NCBI GenBank assembly: GCA_025463305.1
Contig: JAOBWK010000081.1
Location: 1-64,000 of the forward strand
Length of the DNA: 64,000 nucleotides
From: Ilumatobacteraceae bacterium
GTDB lineage: Bacteria > Actinomycetota > Acidimicrobiia > Acidimicrobiales > Ilumatobacteraceae
Reading direction: 5' to 3'
Below, in pieces: positions 40,509-49,368 of this stretch (within the stretch, counting starts at the first letter, position 1; the number at the start of each line of letters is the position of its first letter). The position numbers were made by a program, and so were the translations under genes. The notes below the pieces were generated by a model, which searched no databases, had not been told where the DNA came from, and worked only from the letters and a program-made list of their open reading frames with translations.

Positions 40509-43500
40509 TCACGCACGGAAGGTGAGGCCGCGGTAGCCGTCGACGAAGCCGACCCGGAGCAGCTGCTCGACGACGGATCCGGTGCTGCCGACGGACTCGC
40601 CGTCGATCTTGCGGATCTCCAGTGACCGGACCCGCCCGTCCTTGACGAGCGTGGTCAACGCGTCGGCCCAACCGGCGTCCTCGGCCGCGGCGGGGAACAT
40701 CAGCAGGTGGTGGCTGCGCCGATCGAACCAGGCCAGCGCCTGTCCGCCGGACAGGATCACCATCGCGCCGCCGGAACGGGCCGGCCGCCCAACGTGATCG
40801 GGCCAGGCGAGCGTGGCACCGTACGGCTGAGCCGGATCGGTGGCGGCGAGGACGATGGGCTGTGGGGCGGTCTCGGGATGCAGCGCATCGGGGGCTTCGC
40901 GCAGGCTGCGCAGCCGGTCGACGGCCCCGGGCAAGCTGAACTGGGCAGCACCGAGACCGGTGACGAAGTAGCCGCGCCGCACCTGGCCGCGTTCTTCGAG
41001 CACCTTCAGCACGCCGTAGACCGCACTGAACCCGCCGACCACGCCTTCGGCCGCGACGGCCTCGCGCGTCAGCACACCGTGGCGTTCGAGCAGCTGCAGC
41101 GCGCTCGCGTGGGCGATCGCCGTTGGCGTGGGGCGGGGCACGAGCAGCGGCGCGACGAGGCTCCATCGACCGGCACCAGCGGGTGGCCCGAGGCGGGTGA
41201 GCCGACCCGGGCGCGGACGACCTCGCGTCTTCGGCGACGCGGCTCGCTTGGTGCCGCCACTGAGCACGGAGCGCAACGGTGCCAGCGAGTCGTTGGTGAC
41301 CTCGCCGGCCCACACGAGGTCCCACAGCGCGGTCAGCAGCTCGGTGTCGGTGGCACCTGTGTCCGACATGGTCTGGGCCGCGCGGAGCTGGCCCCAGAAG
41401 CTGGCCCCGCGCTCGGCGAGCAGCGTGCGGATGGCGTCGTGGAGCGGCCCGGCGGGCGCTTCGGCGGGTTCGAGCGCGGCCGCCAGCAACGGCAGCTGAT
41501 CGACGAAGTACAGCCGCACCCGTCCGTCGCCCGACCCGATCGAGCCGGCGCCGATCCACACGACCTCGCCGCTCGTGCACAGCTCGTCGAGGTCGGCCGG
41601 TCGGTAGCCGCGGATGCGGATCGGCAGGATCTCCGACTCGAGCGTGGATGCGACGAGCGCCGCGCCCTGCAGCACCCCGAGCGTCTCGACCAACGCCTCG
41701 AGCCCGCGACGTTCGCCGGGGATGCCGTGCCACAGCGCGAGGAAACGGGCCAGTGCCTCGGGCTCGACCGGTTCGACCTCGCGGCGCAGCGACGCGAGCG
41801 ACCGCCGGCGGAGCTGGCGGAGGACCTCGACGTCGCACCACTCGCGCGACTTCCCGTCGGGACGGAACTCGCCGAGGACGATGCGCTCCTCAGCCTCGAG
41901 CGCACCGAGCGCACCCGTGACGCGTTCGAGCGGGAGATCGAAGCGGCGCGCCGGATCGGCCGGAACGAACGGGCCATGCGTGCGCGCGTAGCGGCGCAGC
42001 AGCTCCTCCAGCGGACGGGCCACAGGATCGGTGAACGCCATCGGCAGGCCCATCGGGAGCGAGCAGCCCAACGCATCGCGGTAGCGCGCCGCGTCCTCGG
42101 CCGCGATGTAGCGCTGCTCGCTGCCGACGCCGACCTCGACCGCCCGCCGCTCGTGCAACAGGGTGGCCAGCCACGGCTCGGCCGAACCCTCGCAGCGGAG
42201 ATCGGCCTCGGCGGCCGTGAGATCGCCGACGCGGCGGAGGATGTCGTGCAGCTCGTCGGCCGAGCGGGCCCGCCGGCCGTCGGCGAGGCACTGCAGCTCC
42301 AGTTCGAGATCGGCGAGCACCCCCGGGTCGAGCAGCTCGCGCAGCTCCTCGGCACCGAGCAGGTCGCGCAACAGATCGCGATCGAGGGCGAGTGCGGCGG
42401 CGCGGCGTTCTGCCAGGGGCGCGTCGCCTTCGTACATGTACGCGGCGATCCAGTTGAACAGCAGGCTCGAGGCGAAGGGCGACGCCTTCTGGGTGTCGAC
42501 GCTGACCGTGCGCACGGCCCGGCTGCGCAGCTGGCCGAGCACCTCGCGCAGCGCCGGCACGTCGAACACGTCCTGCAGGCACTCGCGGCTGGTCTCCAAC
42601 AGGATCGGGAAGCTCGGGTACTTCGCCGCGACTGCGAGCAGATCGGCGGCGCGCTGGCGCTGCTGCCACAGCGGCGTGCGCCGGTCGGGGCGCCGTCTGG
42701 GGAGGAGCAGGGCGCGGGCCGCGCACTCGCGGAAGCGGGCGGAGAACAGCGAGGTCTGCGGGAGGGTGGACATGACCAGCTCGTCGATGTCCTCGGGGTC
42801 GATCATCAGCTCGGCGAGCGGCAGCTCGTCGGCCGCCTCGGGCAGGCGGATGACGATGCCGTCGTCGCCCCACATCGTCTCCACGGCCATGTCATAGCGG
42901 TCGATCAACCGGCGCTCGATGGCCATCGCCCACGGCGCGTGCACCGGCGTGCCGAAGGGACTGAGGATGCAGACCCGCCAATCACCGATCTCGTCGCGGA
43001 AGCGCTCGACGATCACGGTGCGATCGTCGGGCACGACACCCGTGGCCTCGGCCTGCTCGGCCAGGTACATCAGCACGTTGTTCGCCGCGAACTCGTCGAG
43101 GTTGTACGAACCACGCAGCCGCTCGAGCGCGTCAGCGTCGGACAGCGAGCGGATCTCGCGGTTGAACGCGCCGAGCGCCCGCCCGAGCTCGAGCGGGCGA
43201 CCGGGGCGATCGCCGTGCCAGAACGGCATCTTGCCCGGCTGCCCGGGCGCCGGGGTGACGACCACACGCTCGAACGTGATGTCCTCGATGCGCCACGTGG
43301 AGGCGCCGAGCAGGAACGTCTCGCCCGGCCTGGACTCGTAGACCATCTCCTCATCGAGCTCGCCGACCCGCGTGCCGTCGGGCAGGAACACGCCGAACAG
43401 CCCACGGTCGGGGATGGTGCCGCCGCTGGTGACGGCCAGGCGCTTGGAGCCCTCGCGCGCCCTGATGGTGTTGTTGATCCGGTCCCAGACGATGCGCGGG

Positions 43501-45026
43501 CGCAGCTCGTTGAACTCCTCGCTGGGGTAGCGCCCGGCGAGGAGATCCAGTGTGTTGTGCAACAGTTCATCGGACAGATCGGCGAAGCAGGCGCACCGCC
43601 GGACCATCGCGGACACCGCGTCGAGCGAGACGTCGCCGGGCGCCGCCGCGGCGTAGGCCACGATCTGCTGGGCCAGGACATCGAGCGGGTTGCGCAGGTA
43701 GCGGGTGACTTCGATCTGGCCGTCGATCATCCGCCGCGTGACGACCGCCGCCTCGAGCAGGTCGCCGCGGTGCTTGGGGAACAGCTTGCCGCGGCTGGGC
43801 TCGCCGACCTGGTGGCCGGCGCGACCGATGCGCTGCAGACCGCGACTGACCGAGCCCGGCGACTCGACCTGGATCACGAGGTCCACCGCGCCCATGTCGA
43901 TGCCGAGCTCGAGGCTGCTGGTGGCGACGATGGCGCGCAGCGCGCCGCGCTTGAGCTGGTCCTCGATGACGATGCGCTGCTCGCGGGCCAGGGAGCCGTG
44001 GTGTGCCTTGACCAGCTCCTCGACGAAGCCGGTGTCGGGGTCCACCCCGACGCCCGCCTCCTGCGCGGCCTCGTTCAGGCGGGCCGCGAGGCGCTCGGCC
44101 TGGCGCCGCGCGTTGCAGAAGATGATGGTGCTGCGATGGGCGAGCACCAGCTCGAGGATGCGTGGGTAGATGCTGGGCCAGATGCTCGACTTCTGCGGGC
44201 CGCTCGGCCCACCCATGCCACCGGGCGCCGCCGGTCCGTTGCGGAGGTCGGTGAGCGGCTTGCCCATCTCGCCCATGTCCTCGACCGGGACGACGACCTC
44301 GACCTCGAGCTGCTTGCGGATGCCCGCGTCGATGATGGTGACCGGGCGCGGCCGGCCGGGTTCGATGAAGCCGCCGAGGAACCGGGCGACCTCTTCCAGC
44401 GGGCGCTGGGTGGCCGACAGGCCGATGCGCTGCGGCGGCGTCGCGGTGACCTCTTCCAACCGCTCGAGCGACATCATCAGGTGGGCGCCGCGCTTGGTGG
44501 TGGCCATCGCGTGGATCTCGTCGATGATCACGGTCTCGACGCCGGCGAGCGTGGAGGCCGCCGACGACGTGAGCATCAGGTACAGGCTCTCCGGGGTGGT
44601 GATGAGCAGGTCCGGCGGGCGGCGGATGAGGGCCTGGCGATCCTTCGCACTCGTGTCGCCGGTGCGCATCGCCACGACGGGCTGGACGAACGGCTCGCCC
44701 AACCGCTCGGCCGCGAGCTGGATGCCCATCAGCGGCGCACGCAGGTTCTTCTCGACGTCGAACGCCAGGGCGCGCAGCGGCGAGATGTACAGCACCCGCG
44801 TACGCGTCGCCTTGTCGGGGATGGGCGTGGTGGTGAGCGTGTTGATGGACGACAGGAACGCGGTGAGCGTCTTGCCGCTGCCGGTGGGCGCGCAGATCAG
44901 CGTGTGTTGACCGCTGGTGATGGGCGGCCAGCCCTGCACCTGCGCCGGTGTGGGCGACGGGAACGAGGTGGCGAACCACGCGCGGACGGCCGGCGAGAAG
45001 CGCTGCAGCACCTCGTGATCGGCCAT
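40509..45026 (-). CDS. lhr: Lhr-type giant SF2 DNA helicase
   Basis: A 1505-residue helicase, the usual length of the full Lhr of Actinobacteria. Walker A APTGSGKT at 46-53, DEIH box at 169-172, SATQRP (motif III), SLELGIDMGAVDLVIQ and QRIGRAGHQ (motifs V and VI) in the N-terminal core, then the winged-helix and beta-barrel parts of the Lhr core, and a long C-terminal domain. Lhr is an ATP-dependent 3'-5' single-strand translocase involved in DNA repair after crosslink or mutagen damage. The ATG is 6 nt from a TAGGGT hexamer. It is divergent from another SF2 helicase. Confidence 0.95.
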   Translation of the reverse strand: MADHEVLQRFSPAVRAWFATSFPSPTPAQVQGWPPITSGQHTLICAPTGSGKTLTAFLSSINTLTTTPIPDKATRTRVLYISPLRALAFDVEKNLRAPLMGIQLAAERLGEPFVQPVVAMRTGDTSAKDRQALIRRPPDLLITTPESLYLMLTSSAASTLAGVETVIIDEIHAMATTKRGAHLMMSLERLEEVTATPPQRIGLSATQRPLEEVARFLGGFIEPGRPRPVTIIDAGIRKQLEVEVVVPVEDMGEMGKPLTDLRNGPAAPGGMGGPSGPQKSSIWPSIYPRILELVLAHRSTIIFCNARRQAERLAARLNEAAQEAGVGVDPDTGFVEELVKAHHGSLAREQRIVIEDQLKRGALRAIVATSSLELGIDMGAVDLVIQVESPGSVSRGLQRIGRAGHQVGEPSRGKLFPKHRGDLLEAAVVTRRMIDGQIEVTRYLRNPLDVLAQQIVAYAAAAPGDVSLDAVSAMVRRCACFADLSDELLHNTLDLLAGRYPSEEFNELRPRIVWDRINNTIRAREGSKRLAVTSGGTIPDRGLFGVFLPDGTRVGELDEEMVYESRPGETFLLGASTWRIEDITFERVVVTPAPGQPGKMPFWHGDRPGRPLELGRALGAFNREIRSLSDADALERLRGSYNLDEFAANNVLMYLAEQAEATGVVPDDRTVIVERFRDEIGDWRVCILSPFGTPVHAPWAMAIERRLIDRYDMAVETMWGDDGIVIRLPEAADELPLAELMIDPEDIDELVMSTLPQTSLFSARFRECAARALLLPRRRPDRRTPLWQQRQRAADLLAVAAKYPSFPILLETSRECLQDVFDVPALREVLGQLRSRAVRTVSVDTQKASPFASSLLFNWIAAYMYEGDAPLAERRAAALALDRDLLRDLLGAEELRELLDPGVLADLELELQCLADGRRARSADELHDILRRVGDLTAAEADLRCEGSAEPWLATLLHERRAVEVGVGSEQRYIAAEDAARYRDALGCSLPMGLPMAFTDPVARPLEELLRRYARTHGPFVPADPARRFDLPLERVTGALGALEAEERIVLGEFRPDGKSREWCDVEVLRQLRRRSLASLRREVEPVEPEALARFLALWHGIPGERRGLEALVETLGVLQGAALVASTLESEILPIRIRGYRPADLDELCTSGEVVWIGAGSIGSGDGRVRLYFVDQLPLLAAALEPAEAPAGPLHDAIRTLLAERGASFWGQLRAAQTMSDTGATDTELLTALWDLVWAGEVTNDSLAPLRSVLSGGTKRAASPKTRGRPRPGRLTRLGPPAGAGRWSLVAPLLVPRPTPTAIAHASALQLLERHGVLTREAVAAEGVVGGFSAVYGVLKVLEERGQVRRGYFVTGLGAAQFSLPGAVDRLRSLREAPDALHPETAPQPIVLAATDPAQPYGATLAWPDHVGRPARSGGAMVILSGGQALAWFDRRSHHLLMFPAAAEDAGWADALTTLVKDGRVRSLEIRKIDGESVGSTGSVVEQLLRVGFVDGYRGLTFRA

Positions 45027-45032
45027 GCATGC

Positions 45033-45038
45033 ACCCTA
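45033..45038 (-). promoter_or_regulatory. -10 element (TAGGGT), likely leaderless promoter of lhr
   Basis: TAGGGT on the minus strand ends 6 nt before the lhr ATG at 45026; no ribosome site is present. Confidence 0.5.
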
Positions 45039-45120
45039 CCCAGGGGGTGCGCGACTGATTCCCGGGCCTGACCGGTGACACGTTGCGCACGCCCCGCTCC
45101 CCCGCCACAATCGAACGCCC

Positions 45121-45165
45121 ATGCTCTCGCCCTGCCCGACGGCTCACCCCCTCCGCCCGGCCTGA
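45121..45165 (+). CDS. 14-codon upstream ORF coupled to the SF2 helicase gene
   Basis: ATG at 45121 opens MLSPCPTAHPLRPA and stops at TGA 45163-45165, whose A is the first base of the helicase ATG (TGATG). CACAAT (45106-45111) ends 9 nt before this ATG, so the small ORF may be the leaderless first cistron whose translation delivers ribosomes to the helicase start, which has no clear ribosome site of its own. It could also be chance. Confidence 0.35.
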   Translation: MLSPCPTAHPLRPA

Positions 45166-46868
45166 TGACCGCCCTCCGACTGCGCCCGTGGCAGCGCGCC
45201 GCGTTCGACCGCTTCACCGCGCTCGAGGGCCCCGAAGGTGGCACGGGGTCGGGCACGGGCACCAGCTTCCTCGCCGTCGCGACCCCCGGGGCGGGCAAGA
45301 CCACCTTCGCCCTGGCCTGTGCGCGATGGGCCCTCGCCCAGCGGCGGCGGCGGCTCGTCGTCGTGGCCCCGACCAGCCACCTCAAGGTGCAGTGGAGCCT
45401 GGCCGCGCACCGCCTCGGCCTGCAGCTCGACCCGGAGTGGACACCCGCGGGCGGCATCGCCAAGGACGTCCACGGCATCGTCACCACGTTCCAGCAGGTG
45501 GCCACCGGCGACACGGCGAACGTGCTCAAGGGCATCAGCCACGACGCGTTCGTGATCCTCGACGAGCTGCACCACGCGGGCGACGAGAAGGCCTGGGGCG
45601 ACGCGGTGCGCCGCGCGTTCTCGACGGCCAACCGGCGACTGTGCCTGTCGGGCACGCCGTTCCGCAGCGACACTGCGTCGATCCCGTTCGTGCGCTACGA
45701 CGACGGCCAGGCCTTCGCCGACTACGAGTACGGCTACGGCGACGCGCTCCGAGACGGCGGCGTCGTCCGGCCGGTCTACTTCCCCCGGGTCGACGGCAAC
45801 ATGGAGTGGAGCGCGCCCGACGGATCCGTGCTGTCGGCGTCGTTCCAGGACGAACTGGCGCGCGACCAGGTCAGCCAGCGGCTGCGGGCTGCGTTGAGCC
45901 TCGAGGGCGAGTGGCTGCCGCACGTGCTCGAGCAGGGCCACGAACGGCTGATGCACCTGCGCGAAACGCACCCGGAGGCCGGCGGACTGGTGATCGCGAT
46001 GGACCAGGAGCACGCCCGGGGCATCGCCCGCCTGATCCGCACCCGCTTCGGCACGCCGGCCGATGTCGTCATCAGCGACGACCCGGGCGCGTCGAAGAAG
46101 ATCACCGCGTTCGCCGACTCCGACGCGCCGTGGCTCGTGTCCGTGCGGATGGTGTCGGAGGGCGTCGACATCCCCCGCCTGCGCGTCGGCGTCTATGCCA
46201 GCACCGTGTCCACCGAGCTGTTCTTCCGCCAGGCGATCGGACGCTTCGTGCGCTGGCAGGCCGGCCGGCAGTCGCAGCAGGCGTTCGTCTACCTGCCCGA
46301 CGATCTCCGCCTGCGCACCCACGCGTTCCAGATCATGGAGTCGCGCCGGCACGTGCTGCGCCGGTTCGAGCCGGGCGACGAGCTCACGGGCGTGGATGAA
46401 GTGGACGGCGCGTTCGACGAGGTCCCGCCCGAGGCCCTCGGTCCGGAGCAGCTGTCGCTGTTCAGCGTGCTCTCGGCGGTCGCCACGGGCACGCAGATCC
46501 ACGCCATCTCGCCGACAGGCGCCGCGGTGCCGTTCGAGTTCGGGGTCGACGAGCCCGATCTGCCCGAGCCGGTGTTCGCCGACGATCCGCTGCTCGAGCT
46601 CGACCTCCCCGACATCCCCACCGATGCAGGCTGGGGTCCCGACTCGGGGCGCAGCGTGTTCGAGATCAAGGACGAGCTGCGCGAGCGCAACGCCGAGCTG
46701 GCCAAGCGGCTGGTCGACACCACCGGTTGGAGCCACGCCCGGGTCAACGGCGAGATGAACCGGTTGAGCAACGTCGCGGCCGTCTCCAGCGCCACCGCCG
46801 AACAGCTCGAACGGCGCCTGCGCAAGTCCGACGAGTGGCTCGCGCAGCTCCGCAAACGTCGTGCATGA
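45165..46868 (+). CDS. SF2 DEAD/DEAH-box helicase of the UvrB/Res type
   Basis: A 567-residue helicase. Walker A TPGAGKT at 40-46, DELHH at 133-137, LSGTPFRSD (motif III), SEGVDIPRLRVGVYAS and FFRQAIGRFVRW (motifs V-VI). The middle is a RecA-like core with a C-terminal helical region ending in basic residues. Relatives are annotated DEAD/DEAH helicase or type III restriction-like, but there is no methylase nearby, so a repair or RNA/DNA remodelling role is more likely. The ATG at 45165 is chosen because it starts the conserved region and is coupled to a short upstream ORF; a GTG at 45075 would add 30 Pro-rich residues. Confidence 0.85.
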   Translation: MTALRLRPWQRAAFDRFTALEGPEGGTGSGTGTSFLAVATPGAGKTTFALACARWALAQRRRRLVVVAPTSHLKVQWSLAAHRLGLQLDPEWTPAGGIAKDVHGIVTTFQQVATGDTANVLKGISHDAFVILDELHHAGDEKAWGDAVRRAFSTANRRLCLSGTPFRSDTASIPFVRYDDGQAFADYEYGYGDALRDGGVVRPVYFPRVDGNMEWSAPDGSVLSASFQDELARDQVSQRLRAALSLEGEWLPHVLEQGHERLMHLRETHPEAGGLVIAMDQEHARGIARLIRTRFGTPADVVISDDPGASKKITAFADSDAPWLVSVRMVSEGVDIPRLRVGVYASTVSTELFFRQAIGRFVRWQAGRQSQQAFVYLPDDLRLRTHAFQIMESRRHVLRRFEPGDELTGVDEVDGAFDEVPPEALGPEQLSLFSVLSAVATGTQIHAISPTGAAVPFEFGVDEPDLPEPVFADDPLLELDLPDIPTDAGWGPDSGRSVFEIKDELRERNAELAKRLVDTTGWSHARVNGEMNRLSNVAAVSSATAEQLERRLRKSDEWLAQLRKRRA

Positions 46869-46942
46869 CGGGTGTTCGGCCGATCTCGCGACCGCCGCCG
46901 GGCGGCATCGGACGGCGGCGAGCGCACCTGCGCGATCACCGC

Positions 46943-46948
46943 TAGGGT
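46943..46948 (+). promoter_or_regulatory. -10 element (TAGGGT), likely leaderless promoter of the DtxR-type regulator
   Basis: TAGGGT ends 6 nt before the ATG at 46955, the same hexamer and spacing as lhr and the GH18 gene. Confidence 0.5.
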
Positions 46949-46954
46949 TGGCTC

Positions 46955-47617
46955 ATGCCGGTCTCGGGTGAGCACCATCCAGCGTTCGAAGAGTACTGCG
47001 AGTGCATCTTCGAGCTGCAGGAAGACGACGTCGACGTCATCCAGGCACGCATCGTCGAGCGTCTCGGCGTCAGTCGTCCCGCCGTGTCGGAGATGATCCG
47101 CCGGTTGGAGACCGAGCAGCTGATCACCATCGATCACAGCACCATCCGGCTCACGTCCACCGGTGCCTCGCTCGCTCAGCAGGTCGTGCGCCGCCACCGT
47201 CTCGCCGAACGGTTCCTCACCGACGTGCTCGGTCTGTCGTGGGCCGAGGCCCATCACGAGGCCGGCCGCTGGGAGCACGTGATGAGCACCAAGGTCGAGG
47301 TCGCGATGGACCGCCTGCTCGGCAGCCCCACCACCTGCCCGCACGGCAACCCCATCCCCGGCAGCCACTACGAGGCACCCGACTCGCGGCGCCTGGTGGA
47401 TCTGAGCATCGGCGACACGTTCACCGTCAGCCGCATCCCCGAAGAGCTGGAGTTCACACCCGGCCTGCTCGACTTCCTCGAAGGCGCATCGCTGCTGCCC
47501 GGCAAGGCCGGCACCGTCACCGCCAGCTCACCCGACGGCACGATGACGGTCGAGGTCGCCGGCAGCCACGTCGGCGTCGGCGCGTTCGCCAGCGCACGCA
47601 TCCTCGTCACCGCCTGA
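46955..47617 (+). CDS. DtxR/MntR-family metalloregulator
   Basis: A 220-residue regulator. Winged helix at about 10-65 (ARIVERLGVSRPAVSEMIRRLE), dimerisation/metal-binding domain about 70-130 with RRHRLAERFL, EAHHEAGRWEHVMS and CPHGNPIPG carrying His, Glu and Cys ligands, and a C-terminal SH3-like FeoA domain (about 145-218). The Cys in CPHGNP and the three-domain layout favour an iron-dependent IdeR/DtxR-like repressor over MntR. No iron transport gene is adjacent, so its regulon lies elsewhere. Confidence 0.9.
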   Translation: MPVSGEHHPAFEEYCECIFELQEDDVDVIQARIVERLGVSRPAVSEMIRRLETEQLITIDHSTIRLTSTGASLAQQVVRRHRLAERFLTDVLGLSWAEAHHEAGRWEHVMSTKVEVAMDRLLGSPTTCPHGNPIPGSHYEAPDSRRLVDLSIGDTFTVSRIPEELEFTPGLLDFLEGASLLPGKAGTVTASSPDGTMTVEVAGSHVGVGAFASARILVTA

Positions 47618-47630
47618 CCCGCCGGCCGAC

Positions 47631-48059
47631 ATGCCCCGCCCCTCGATCCTCCGGCGCGCCGCGCTCGGCCTCACGTTCGTCACCGTGCTCGCCACCGCCG
47701 GTTGCGCCACCACACTGATCAACCCGACGGCCACCAACCCGAACCCGGCCACCACCACCACGGTGCCGAGCGGGACACCTTCGGCGCTGCTCACCCGCCT
47801 GCTCAGCGAGGCCGGCCAGCTGTCCACCGCGATCGGCAACGACGACGGCAAGGGCGAGCAGATCATGCTCGTCGACAACCTCTGGACCGCGGTCCGGCCC
47901 GCCGTCGCGGCCAAGGACGGCGTGCTCGCCAACCAGCTCGACGACATGGTGGCCCTGTGCCAGCGCGGCGAGAAGTACAACCGGCCGGCCGATGCCGACA
48001 AGTGCTTCCGCAACCTCACCGAGCTGGTCGACGCCTACCTCGCCAAGTACCCGTCCTGA
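47631..48059 (+). CDS. Small putative lipoprotein
   Basis: A 142-residue exported protein. Basic start and hydrophobic core, then a lipobox-like TAGC with C25 (the -3 residue is Thr, which is less usual), followed by a Thr/Asn/Pro-rich linker and a helical domain of about 90 residues containing two Cys (ALCQRG, DKCFRN) that could pair. I do not recognise the family. It starts 13 bp after the DtxR gene and overlaps the convergent MerR gene by 25 bp. Confidence 0.7.
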   Translation: MPRPSILRRAALGLTFVTVLATAGCATTLINPTATNPNPATTTTVPSGTPSALLTRLLSEAGQLSTAIGNDDGKGEQIMLVDNLWTAVRPAVAAKDGVLANQLDDMVALCQRGEKYNRPADADKCFRNLTELVDAYLAKYPS

Positions 48060-48934
48060 CGCGCGCTCGCGGCCGCTGACCCGACCGACGTCGCGTCGCT
48101 CGTCGCCGTGCGGAAGATCGGCCAGCAGATCTCGGTGACCCACGCCGATTCGTCGGACGTGTCCGACGGCCCGACCACGTAGTGCTCGCGCAGCGGTCCC
48201 TCGACGCCGAGCGCGTGCCGGGCGACGTGCGCGCCGAGCGCGCCGTACGAGAGGTCGACGTTGCGATGCGAGCCGCTGTGCTCGATCACGGCGAGCTCGG
48301 CGGCCGGCACGAGGATGCACTCGACGTCGCCGGCACCCTCCACCACGCCGTCCCTGGGGTGTTCGATCGGCAGGAACAGCGTGCACGCGCCACCCTCGTC
48401 CTCGAACAAGCCGGCGGCGTACATCCCGCCGAGGGCACCGGTGCAGCGCACACCGGCCGCGTCGGCGCGGGCGAGGATCGCCCGCATCGACGACGTCCAC
48501 CACGTGCCCAGCCCCGTGCGTGTCACGTCGCCGCTGACCGCGAGCGCGAGCGTGACCGGCACCGAACGGTGGACGATCGCCGACGATCCGGCGGATGGAT
48601 CGAGCAGGTCGCGCAACGAGTCCACGTGCGACCGGGTCTCGCGGAGCTGGCGCTCGAGACGACTGAGGTGGTGGGCGATCAGCACGTTGCGGGCCTCGAC
48701 GTCGGGCGCGACCACGACCGCGCGCACGTCGTCGATGGGCATGTCGAGGTCGCGCAGCCGCCGGATCACCTGCGCCAGCGGGATCTGTTCGACGGCGTAC
48801 GAGCGGTAGCCGTTGGCCGCGTTGACATCGACCGGGGCCAGCAGACCGACCGAGTGGTAGTGGCGCAGGGTCTTGATCGTCAGGTTGGTGGCCCGCGCGA
48901 AGTCGCCGATCGAGAGCAGCGGCCCGGTGTCCAC
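48035..48934 (-). CDS. MerR-family transcriptional regulator with ligand-binding domain
   Basis: A 299-residue protein. MerR HTH at the start (LSIGDFARATNLTIKTLRHYH, then SVGLLAPVDVNAANGYRSY), a coiled-coil dimer helix, and from about residue 130 a GyrI/BmrR-like effector-binding domain. Such regulators sense bulky drugs or metabolites. The GTG at 48934 is chosen because TAGCGT ends 8 nt upstream. It is divergent from the broken SnoaL gene. Confidence 0.85.
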   Translation of the reverse strand: MDTGPLLSIGDFARATNLTIKTLRHYHSVGLLAPVDVNAANGYRSYAVEQIPLAQVIRRLRDLDMPIDDVRAVVVAPDVEARNVLIAHHLSRLERQLRETRSHVDSLRDLLDPSAGSSAIVHRSVPVTLALAVSGDVTRTGLGTWWTSSMRAILARADAAGVRCTGALGGMYAAGLFEDEGGACTLFLPIEHPRDGVVEGAGDVECILVPAAELAVIEHSGSHRNVDLSYGALGAHVARHALGVEGPLREHYVVGPSDTSDESAWVTEICWPIFRTATSDATSVGSAAASARQDGYLAR

Positions 48935-48942
48935 GAGCACCG

Positions 48943-48948
48943 ACGCTA
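48943..48948 (-). promoter_or_regulatory. -10 element (TAGCGT), likely leaderless promoter of the MerR gene
   Basis: TAGCGT on the minus strand ends 8 nt before the GTG at 48934. It decides between this GTG and one 6 nt upstream, which would lie only 2 nt from the hexamer. Confidence 0.45.
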
Positions 48949-49013
48949 GCGCTCGACGATCTCCTGAGATCGAGGCTTGACCCTCCCGCCGCGGGAGGGC
49001 TGACGATGGGGCC

Positions 49014-49354
49014 ATGACCGACACCGCACCCCATGTTCCTGATGTGATCACCCGCTACCTGACGGCCGCCGCCGACCGGAACCTCGACGTCCTCGCCGCC
49101 TGCTTCGCCGACGACGCCTTCGCCGTCGACGAGACCACCTGTACCTCGGCATCGACCAGATCCAGGCCTGGCGACGCGCCACGGCCGCCGCGTTCGAGTA
49201 CACCGCGACGGTCTCGAACGCGATCGACCGTGGCGAGGGCCGTTACCGGGTCACCGCCCACCTCGTCGGCGACTTCCCCGGTGGCGAGGCCGACCTCGTC
49301 TACGACTTCCGGCTCGACGGCGACCGGGTCGCCGCGCTGATCATCACCGGCTGA
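49014..49354 (+). pseudogene. SnoaL/NTF2-like gene with a single frameshift
   Basis: The first 39 codons from the ATG at 49014 read as a SnoaL-like start (VITRYLTAAADRNLDVLAAC, then FADDAFAVDE). Near 49131-49140 the coding sense moves to another frame, which continues HLYLGIDQIQAWRRATAAAF and runs to ...RLDGDRVAALIITG with a TGA at 49352-49354. Joined, the two parts make a complete domain of about 112 residues. A one-base indel has therefore broken the gene, unless it is a sequencing or assembly error. The family includes polyketide cyclases and steroid isomerase-like proteins; the convergent SDR could be a partner. Confidence 0.8.
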
Positions 49355-49368
49355 TCCGGCCCACTGGC

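Noticed and set aside
40707..45071. A 1454-codon open frame on the plus strand opposite lhr
   Set aside because: It is Arg/Gly/Asp/Gln-rich with no recognisable domain, and is the antisense shadow of the well supported Lhr helicase; long antisense frames are expected at this GC content.
45165..46868. SF2 helicase as part of a restriction or phage-defence island
   Set aside because: No methylase, nuclease or other defence gene lies nearby and flanking genes are housekeeping-like, so there is no contextual support.
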